Part shown: in pieces, positions 58,212 to 64,000 of the stretch
How the letters are laid out: each line of letters opens with the position of its first letter
How positions within the stretch are numbered: position 1 is the stretch's first letter
DNA from: Pseudomonas sp. BMS12
Lineage (GTDB): Bacteria > Pseudomonadota > Gammaproteobacteria > Pseudomonadales > Pseudomonadaceae
Direction of reading: 5' to 3'
Assembly (NCBI RefSeq): GCF_001592875.1
Contig: NZ_LSOF01000007.1
Location: 120,998 to 184,997 of the forward strand
DNA length: 64,000 nt
The notes under the pieces: generated by a model
The model's database searches: none
What the model was told of the DNA's origin: nothing
What the model saw: the letters and a program-made list of their open reading frames with translations, nothing else
Made by a program: the position numbers and the translations under genes

Positions 58212-59621
58212 ATGACCGAAGTCGCCCTCGCCCCCGATTCCGCACCGCGCCCGCCAGCGGTGATCCTGCAGCTGCTGGAGAAACTCGGCGTTCCCTGCCA
58301 TATCCGCCTCGACCACCCCGCCCTGCCGGCCGCGCGCCGGGTCCAGGCCGCGCTGCTCGACGACGCGGTCGGCGCCCTGCTGGTGCTGTTCCCGCAGAGC
58401 CAGCTGCTCGACCTCAATCGCCTGGCCGAACTGACCGGGCGCAAGCTGGTGGCGGTCAAGCCCGAACGCATGGAGCGCATGCTCGGCAAACACAACCTGG
58501 CCATGCTCCCCGGCCTGCCGCCGCTGACCAGCTCGCCCTGCCTGTATGACGAACGCCTGCTGCAGGAGTCCAGCCTGCTGGTGGAGTCCGGCCAGCCTGG
58601 CGTGCTGCTGGAAATCGGCAGCGAGCACTACAAGAGCATCCTCCTGGCCAAGGCCAGCGCCGCGCGCTTCGGCGAGCCGGTCATCGACATTCGCCCCAAC
58701 CTCGACCGCCCCGACGACGACCGCGCCGAGATCACCCAGGCCGTGCAGGCCTTCACCGCCCGGCGCATCCAGCAGCGCCTGGAAGAGACCATCGAGATCC
58801 CGCCGCTGCCGGAAACCGCGCAGCGCATCATCAAGCTGCGCGTCGACCCGGACGCCACGGTGGACGACATCACCGGCGTGGTCGAGACCGACCCGGCCCT
58901 GGCCGCCCAGGTGGTCAGCTGGGCCGCGTCGCCCTACTACGCCGCGCCCGGCAAGATTCGCTCGGTGGAAGACGCCATCGTCCGCGTGCTGGGCTTCGAC
59001 CTGGTGATCAACCTGGCCCTCGGCCTGGCCCTGGGCAAGACCCTGGCGCTGCCCAAGGATCAGCCGCAACAGGCCACGCCCTACTGGCAGCAGGCGATCT
59101 ACACCGCCGCGGTGATCGAAGGGCTGACCCGCGCCATGCCCCGCGCCCAGCGCCCGGAGGCCGGCCTGACCTACCTCGCCGGGCTGCTGCACAACTTCGG
59201 CTACCTGGTGCTGGCGCATGTCTTTCCACCGCACTTCTCGCTGATCTGCCGGCACTTGGAGGTCAACCCGCACCTGTCCGCCGGCTATGTCGAGCAGCAC
59301 CTGCTGGGCATCACCCGTGAGCAGATCGGTGCCTGGCTGATGCGTTTCTGGGACATGCCGGAGGAGCTGGCCAGCTCCCTGCGCTTCCAGCACGACCCGG
59401 ACTACGACGGCGCCCATGCCGCCTACCCCAACCTGGTGTGCCTGGCGGTCAACCTGCTGCGCAGCCGTGGCATCGGCAACGGCCCGCAGAGCGAACTGCC
59501 GGACGCGCTGTTCGAACGCCTCGGCCTGAGCCGCGACAAGGCCGAGGATGCCCTGAACAAGGTGCTGCAGGCAGAAGTGGCGCTGCGCGAGCTGGCTTCG
59601 CAGTTCAATCACCCGCACTGA
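58212..59621 (+). CDS. YbaK/HDOD fusion protein
   Basis: A 469-aa two-domain protein. Residues 1-160 resemble a YbaK/ProX aminoacyl-tRNA deacylase domain (LEKLGVPCHI..., LLVLFPQSQLLDL, GRKLVAVKPERMERML), residues about 190-400 an HDOD domain (IPPLPETAQRIIKLRVDPDATVDDITGVVETDPALAAQVV...). The YbaK part lacks an obvious catalytic Lys triad match, so it may be a ligand-binding module. Role unknown; I infer signalling. Confidence 0.85.
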   Translation: MTEVALAPDSAPRPPAVILQLLEKLGVPCHIRLDHPALPAARRVQAALLDDAVGALLVLFPQSQLLDLNRLAELTGRKLVAVKPERMERMLGKHNLAMLPGLPPLTSSPCLYDERLLQESSLLVESGQPGVLLEIGSEHYKSILLAKASAARFGEPVIDIRPNLDRPDDDRAEITQAVQAFTARRIQQRLEETIEIPPLPETAQRIIKLRVDPDATVDDITGVVETDPALAAQVVSWAASPYYAAPGKIRSVEDAIVRVLGFDLVINLALGLALGKTLALPKDQPQQATPYWQQAIYTAAVIEGLTRAMPRAQRPEAGLTYLAGLLHNFGYLVLAHVFPPHFSLICRHLEVNPHLSAGYVEQHLLGITREQIGAWLMRFWDMPEELASSLRFQHDPDYDGAHAAYPNLVCLAVNLLRSRGIGNGPQSELPDALFERLGLSRDKAEDALNKVLQAEVALRELASQFNHPH

Positions 59622-59642
59622 ATGCGCCACGCCGCATGAGGA

Positions 59643-59667
59643 AAAGGGGCCCGAGGGCCCCTTTTTC
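59643..59667 (+). terminator. Rho-independent terminator after the YbaK-HDOD gene
   Basis: Stem AAGGGGCCC / GGGCCCCTT with T-run, 22 bp after the stop. Confidence 0.9.
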
Positions 59668-59680
59668 ATTGCTGTCTTTT

Positions 59681-59703
59681 GTGGGAGCGGCTTCAGCCGC
59701 GCA
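59681..59703. repeat. Single REP element
   Basis: GTGGGAGCGGCTTCAGCCGC core, the same family as the REPINs at 26367 and 44645; no second unit is evident. Confidence 0.75.
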
Positions 59704-59743
59704 AGAGAGGCCGCTCTCAGGGCTTTCTCGTGAGCGCCACTCT

Positions 59744-60469
59744 CTACTTGAGCTGCGCGCGGCGCGTGGCGAATAGCTCGGGCAAAGCCTTGGCGCTGGC
59801 CTCGAGCACGGCGCGCAGCGGCGCCTGCTCGTACAGCGTCGCGTATTCGTCGAGCTGGTCGCTGGGCGTGGTGCGGTAGGCATAGAGCATGAAGGCCTCC
59901 ACGCCACTGGCGCTGGAAGCACGCAACGGCGCCAACTGGGCTGCGGTCTGCTCGGCCAGGGCCTTCTCGTCGAGATCGCCACCACGGGCGCGCAGAGCCA
60001 ACAGCGCCTGGGTCTTGCCCACTTCGTAACGCAACAGAGTGGCCAGTTCGGTGGTGTGCGCCGCCTGGTCCAGGCGCCGCACCAGGTCGAGACGGGCCTG
60101 GCGTGGCGGGCGCTCCTGCAGCTGCAGGCGGTAGGCGGCCAGGCCGCCATCCTCGCCCACCGCTCGTTCGGCAGCGGTGAACTGCCGGGCCAGCGGACTA
60201 TCGAGCAACTGCAAGGCGGCGTCCAGTTGCTGCGGCTTGAGCTTGGGCGCCACCTGCTTGGCCAGGTCGGCACACAGCGGGCCGGCGGCAAACAGCGGCG
60301 CCAGAGCCTTCTGCTGCTCGGGGTTCATGCCGCGCTGCAGCAGTGGCAAGGTCTGCTCGCAGAGCAGCTGCACGCCCGCCAGCTCCAGCACGCGCTCGAG
60401 CGTGGCGTCTGCAGCCTGGGCCGGCAGGCTCAGCGAAAACAGCAGGGCGAAGGCGGAAAACAGGCGCAT
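59744..60469 (-). CDS. Exported protein, DUF2059-like
   Basis: A 241-aa secreted protein. The signal peptide is residues 1-20 (MRLFSAFALLFSLSLPAQAA); start ATG 60469 chosen for that reason, not the one 5 codons upstream. The mature part is all helical with a LCEQTLPLLQRGMNPEQQKAL segment like DUF2059 proteins; two Cys may pair. Function unknown. Confidence 0.72.
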   Translation of the reverse strand: MRLFSAFALLFSLSLPAQAADATLERVLELAGVQLLCEQTLPLLQRGMNPEQQKALAPLFAAGPLCADLAKQVAPKLKPQQLDAALQLLDSPLARQFTAAERAVGEDGGLAAYRLQLQERPPRQARLDLVRRLDQAAHTTELATLLRYEVGKTQALLALRARGGDLDEKALAEQTAAQLAPLRASSASGVEAFMLYAYRTTPSDQLDEYATLYEQAPLRAVLEASAKALPELFATRRAQLK

Positions 60470-60528
60470 AACGGGACTTCCATCCAAAGGGGCCAGCTTA
60501 GCGACATGAGCCCACAGGGGAACGCGAC

Positions 60529-60927
60529 TCAGGCCGCTTTCTTGAGCTCGCTGGGCTTTTTCTTCTTCGGCACCACATGCTTGAGCAGGCCCTGGAACCA
60601 GATCACCAGCGCCGGGTTGCCCTGGATCTGGATGTCCTTGTTCTGGATGCCCTGCATGAAGGCCAGCTGCTTGTTCTTGGCGTTCATGGTGGCAAAGCCG
60701 TAGACGGCATCCTTGAAGCCGATGGCGAAGGCCGGCTCCTTGGCGGCACCCGCATGGCTGCTGACGCGCTGATCCTTGATCCGGTAATGACGCGCGACCT
60801 TGCCGTCCAGGGTGTGCAACTGGAATACCAGCTCCTTGCCCTCCAGCTGCTGCTGAAAGTCGGCGTTACTGCGGCTGGCTTTGGCCATCAGGCGGCCCAG
60901 CATCCAGAGGAGAAAGCGGAATTTCAT
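60529..60927 (-). CDS. SCP2-like lipid-binding domain protein
   Basis: A 132-aa protein. After an N-terminal amphipathic or hydrophobic segment (MKFRFLLWMLGRLMAKAS) comes an SCP2-type fold: FQQQLEGKELVFQLHTLDGKVARHYRIKD...AVYGFATMNAKNKQLAFMQGIQNKDIQIQGNP. It likely binds fatty-acyl ligands; the Lys-rich tail (PKKKKPSELKK) is noteworthy. Confidence 0.8.
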   Translation of the reverse strand: MKFRFLLWMLGRLMAKASRSNADFQQQLEGKELVFQLHTLDGKVARHYRIKDQRVSSHAGAAKEPAFAIGFKDAVYGFATMNAKNKQLAFMQGIQNKDIQIQGNPALVIWFQGLLKHVVPKKKKPSELKKAA

Positions 60928-61021
60928 GGCACGCGGCCTCACGGGTAGGGGAAATCGGCGGCGCATTGTAGCGGTTTGCGCGGGCGACTACATCCTGAAG
61001 GCGGGCGGGTAGCGGAGGGTC

Positions 61022-61047
61022 GACCCGGAGCCTTGGGCTCCGGGTCG
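61022..61047 (-). terminator. Hairpin downstream of the HU gene
   Basis: Stem GACCCGGAGCC / GGCTCCGGGTC with a 3-nt loop, 9 bp after the stop; no strong T-run follows, so it may be a weak terminator or mRNA stabiliser. Confidence 0.6.
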
Positions 61048-61055
61048 GAGCTGGC

Positions 61056-61328
61056 TCAGTTGACGGCGTCTTTGAGGGATTTGCCCGGTTTGAAAGCCAC
61101 GGTGTTGCTGGCCTTGATCTTCACCGGTGCACCGGTTTGCGGGTTCTTGCCGGTGCGGGCACCACGGTGGCGCTGCAGGAAAGTACCAAAGCCGACCAGA
61201 GTGACACTGTCCTTGCGGTTCAGCGCGCTGGTGATTTCTTCGAGCACGGCGTTGAGTACGCGGTTGGCCTGGTCTTTGGTCAGATCAGCCTTTTCGGCAA
61301 TTGCCGCGGCGAGTTCAGGTTTACGCAT
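61056..61328 (-). CDS. HU family DNA-binding protein
   Basis: A 90-aa nucleoid protein. MRKPELAAAIAEKADLTKDQANRVLNAVLEEI forms the helical base, GFGTFLQRHRGARTGKNPQTG the arm with the intercalating Pro. It is the HU type rather than IHF by length and arm. The 276-bp stretch upstream to the rubredoxin gene holds its promoter and no other gene that I can support. Confidence 0.93.
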   Translation of the reverse strand: MRKPELAAAIAEKADLTKDQANRVLNAVLEEITSALNRKDSVTLVGFGTFLQRHRGARTGKNPQTGAPVKIKASNTVAFKPGKSLKDAVN

Positions 61329-61558
61329 AGATGCCTCTTTGACGGTTTGTTGTTGTTGTGTCCGTGCTGTCCGTCCAGAACAGCGCCAAAGGCGCCGCAA
61401 CGGCTCTGCGCTGCGGCAGACCAGGGGAGAATGGCACGCCATCCGGTACTGCGCCAGTACTGACGAGCAGTTTGCCGGGGCAAAAACGTGGCGTTCCAGA
61501 CAGAACAGCCGCCATACACGCCATCTGCGACTAAAGAACAGAACGTCCGTGCCGGAAA

Positions 61559-61590
61559 CACAAACGGCGGCCCGAGGGCCGCCGTTTGTC
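61559..61590 (-). terminator. Terminator of the rubredoxin gene
   Basis: Stem ACAAACGGCGGCCC / GGGCCGCCGTTTGT with a 3-nt loop, 15 bp after the rubredoxin stop. Confidence 0.85.
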
Positions 61591-61604
61591 TTGAACCTGT
61601 CTAA

Positions 61605-61772
61605 TCAGCCGATCTCGATCATCTCGAAGTCAGCCTTGCCCACGCCGCAGTCCGGGCACAGCCAATCGGCCGGTACGTCTTCCCAGCGGGTGCCGGCGGC
61701 GATGCCGTCATCGGGCCAACCCTGGCTCTCGTCATAGATCAGACCACAGACCACACATTGCCACTTCTTCAT
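61605..61772 (-). CDS. rubA: Rubredoxin
   Basis: A 55-aa protein carrying one iron in two CxxC motifs: CVVCGLIYD (residues 6-9 region) and CPDCGVGK (near 39-42). Conserved [22 protein letters not shown] between them is typical. It passes electrons to alkane hydroxylase or to stress-related reductases. The gene is short and easily missed; a second rubredoxin often lies adjacent in pseudomonads, but only one is here. Confidence 0.95.
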   Translation of the reverse strand: MKKWQCVVCGLIYDESQGWPDDGIAAGTRWEDVPADWLCPDCGVGKADFEMIEIG

Positions 61773-61925
61773 GCTCTACCTCATCACGGGCGGCCTCTGG
61801 CGGACCTTGCCCTGGTTAAAAATTCAGCAGGCTTTGTACTGATATGGGCGCCACAGCGCAAGTGTTCGGCGCCGCGGCCCGCCGTGCTAAGCTCGCCGCC
61901 TCCGCAGCCGACCCAACCCTTGCCC

Positions 61926-62459
61926 GTGCTCGTCCACCCGCCTCGCTGGCTCAGCGCCGCCCAATTGCACCCCGCCCCCGCACCGTTGCTGCGCAACTGG
62001 CTGTTCGATCAGGACTCGCTGACGCGCCGTCTGACGGCACTGAGCGCCGGGCGCTTCGCCGTACAGCCCTTGCACCAGGGTTGGCAGAACCTGCGCCAGG
62101 ATGAATGCACAGCCTTGCAAGTGCCCAGCGGCAGCCAGGGCTGGGTGCGCGAAGTGTTCCTCCAGGGCGCCGGCGCCAACTGGGTGTTCGCCCGCAGCGT
62201 GGCGGCACGCACGGCGCTGGAAGGCTCCGGTTTCGAGCTGGGCAAGCTGGGTAGCCGTTCCCTCGGCGAACTGCTGTTCAGCGACCGCGCCTTTGTCCGT
62301 GGCGAACTGCAGGTCTGTCGTTACCCGGCCGCCTGGCTGCCGACCGATGTACGTGCCGAGCAGCTGTGGGGGCGCCGTTCGTGCTTTCGCCGCGACGGCC
62401 TCGGCGTGCTGGTCGCCGAGGTCTTTCTGCCGGCATTCTGGACACAGGCCGAGCAGTAG
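61926..62459 (+). CDS. ubiC: Chorismate pyruvate-lyase UbiC
   Basis: A 177-aa enzyme giving 4-hydroxybenzoate, the first step of ubiquinone synthesis. WLFDQDSLTRRLTALS and GWVREVFLQGAGANWVFARSV, then SLGELLFSD and WGRRSCFRRDGLGVLVAEVFLP are family segments. The start is uncertain: GTG 61926 fits the usual length, TTG 61920 is equally possible, neither has a good ribosome site. 115 bp upstream of ubiA. Confidence 0.92.
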   Translation: MLVHPPRWLSAAQLHPAPAPLLRNWLFDQDSLTRRLTALSAGRFAVQPLHQGWQNLRQDECTALQVPSGSQGWVREVFLQGAGANWVFARSVAARTALEGSGFELGKLGSRSLGELLFSDRAFVRGELQVCRYPAAWLPTDVRAEQLWGRRSCFRRDGLGVLVAEVFLPAFWTQAEQ

Positions 62460-62574
62460 ACACCAAGCGCTCCGCTCGCGAATTTGTGCGGACCGCCCCG
62501 CTTCGCGAACAGAGCTCGCTCCTCCAGAGCGACACCCGCCCGTATAATCGGCGCACTTCGTCCGGAGGCCGCCG

Positions 62575-63468
62575 ATGTACCAGTCCTTTCTGCTCGCCCT
62601 CAATCGCCTGCACCCACGCAGCTGGGACTTCATCCAGCTGATGCGCCTGGACAAACCGATCGGCATCTACCTGCTGCTGTGGCCGACCCTCTGGGCCCTG
62701 TGGGTCGCCAGCAAGGGTGTGCCGGACTTCAAGCTGCTGTTCATCTTCGTGGTCGGCGTGCTGCTGATGCGCGCCGCCGGTTGCGTGATCAACGACTATG
62801 CTGACCGCAACTTCGACGGCCATGTCGCGCGCACCAAGGCCCGCCCGCTGGCCGAGGGCCGGGTGACGCCGCGCGAGGCGCTGATTCTGTTCGCCGTGCT
62901 GGTGGGGCTGAGCTTCATCCTGGTGCTGTTCACCAACCTGACCACCATTCTGCTGTCGTTCGGCGGCCTGGCTCTGGCCGCCTGCTACCCCTTCATGAAG
63001 CGCTACACCTACTACCCGCAAGTGGTACTGGGCGCGGCCTTCAGCTGGGGCATGCCGATGACCTTCAGCGCCGTGACTGGGCACCTGCCGCCACCCGAGG
63101 CCTGGCTGCTGTATATCGCCAACCTGCTGTGGACGGTGGCCTACGACACCTACTACGCCATGACCGACCGCGAGGACGACCTGAAGATCGACGTCAAATC
63201 CACCGCCATCCTGTTCGGCGAGGCCGACCGCGTCGTCATCCTCAGCCTGCAGGTTCTGGCCCTGCTGTGCCTGGCCATGGCCGGCACGCGCTTTGGCTTA
63301 GGACTCTGGTTCCTGTTCGGCCTGTTCGCCGCCGCGGCCTGCTTCGCCTGGGAATTCTGGAGCACGCGCAACCGCGAACCGAAGGCCTGCTTCGCCGCCT
63401 TCCTGCACAACCACTGGGCCGGGCTGGCGATCTTCGTCGGCATTCTGGTGGATTACGCATTAAGGTAG
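62575..63468 (+). CDS. ubiA: 4-hydroxybenzoate polyprenyltransferase UbiA
   Basis: A 297-aa integral membrane prenyltransferase attaching the polyprenyl tail to 4-hydroxybenzoate. Metal-diphosphate motifs NDYADRNFD (about 73-81) and [12 protein letters not shown] (near 190) are intact; eight to nine helices. The GGAGG ribosome site is good. Works directly on the UbiC product. Confidence 0.97.
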   Translation: MYQSFLLALNRLHPRSWDFIQLMRLDKPIGIYLLLWPTLWALWVASKGVPDFKLLFIFVVGVLLMRAAGCVINDYADRNFDGHVARTKARPLAEGRVTPREALILFAVLVGLSFILVLFTNLTTILLSFGGLALAACYPFMKRYTYYPQVVLGAAFSWGMPMTFSAVTGHLPPPEAWLLYIANLLWTVAYDTYYAMTDREDDLKIDVKSTAILFGEADRVVILSLQVLALLCLAMAGTRFGLGLWFLFGLFAAAACFAWEFWSTRNREPKACFAAFLHNHWAGLAIFVGILVDYALR

Positions 63469-63485
63469 CCGAGCGTGCCGCAGGG

Positions 63486-63517
63486 CTGTCACATCGCTGC
63501 AATAATTCCGTTATCTA
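63486..63517 (+). promoter_or_regulatory. Candidate Pho box and -10 of phoB
   Basis: CTGTCACATCG followed by CTGCAATAATT forms two 11-bp half units of a PhoB site; TATCTA at 63512-63517 may be the -10. This suits the known autoregulation of phoB. Confidence 0.6.
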
Positions 63518-63553
63518 ATGCGGCGCAAGACAGAACGACCCGAGGCTCGACCC

Positions 63554-64000
<447 letters not shown>

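Overview
The window is chromosomal DNA of a Pseudomonas-type gammaproteobacterium. GC content is high. Gene content and order are those of a pseudomonad: thiS-thiG-trmB, ftsY-ftsE-ftsX-rpoH, coaD-ferredoxin, folA, thyA-lgt, exbB-exbD-tonB-oxyR-recG, ubiC-ubiA-phoB. REP/REPIN-type palindromes of the class with a GTGGGAGCGGCTT core occur between genes. A close homologue of the Pseudomonas mendocina cutinase points to the mendocina/alcaligenes side of the genus, but the species cannot be fixed from this window. I see no phage, insertion sequence, CRISPR array, rRNA or tRNA.

Layout. 1-6.5 kb: tail of a glycine-zipper protein, a secreted DUF1329 protein, trmB, the thiamine genes thiG/thiS, a DUF423 membrane protein, mtgA, an unknown anchored protein, and rpoH. 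6.5-9.7 kb: ftsX-ftsE-ftsY, linking cell division and SRP-dependent membrane targeting. 9.8-14.5 kb: a pair of M16 proteases (one apparently inactive), rsmD, a small membrane protein and a YheT-type hydrolase. 14.7-19.5 kb: a TetR regulator divergent from a module of coniferyl-aldehyde-type dehydrogenase, Tat/lipoprotein small subunit, GMC oxidoreductase and small membrane protein, probably for oxidation of alcohols and aldehydes. 19.6-26.4 kb: coaD, ferredoxin, secreted ggt, a small exported protein, an acyltransferase, mutM, an HDOD protein and rlmI. 26.5-32.3 kb: secreted cutinase, a 450-bp gap, ilvD, a MerR regulator with a carboxymuconolactone-decarboxylase-family gene and a phosphodiesterase, a YitT membrane protein and folA.

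32.4-39.0 kb: a membrane diguanylate cyclase, a DUF2868 membrane protein overlapping a DUF3482 GTPase-like protein, an unknown protein behind a good sigma-54-like site, and an EamA transporter divergent from a LysR regulator. 39.1-46.8 kb: the most distinctive accessory locus, a minus-strand phosphonate cluster. It runs LysR regulator, ABC ATPase, permease, phnX, binding protein, FAD oxidoreductase, PhnZ-like HD protein. No phnW lies in the window, so phosphonoacetaldehyde for PhnX may come from the FAD enzyme. The HD protein keeps the residues I recall as iron ligands and substrate lid of the oxygenase PhnZ. A REPIN lies inside the 5' end of the permease gene.

46.8-64 kb: thyA, lgt, a TauE/SafE transporter, an NRDE protein, a chemoreceptor with an unusual membrane sensor, an SDR protein, exbB-exbD-tonB, oxyR, recG, a YbaK-HDOD fusion, a secreted unknown, an SCP2-like protein, an HU protein, a rubredoxin, ubiC, ubiA, and phoB cut by the window end. 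Starts were moved inward from the longest open frame wherever signal peptides, Shine-Dalgarno sequences or family length argued for it. All functional calls rest on reading translated sequence and remembered family features; no database search was possible.
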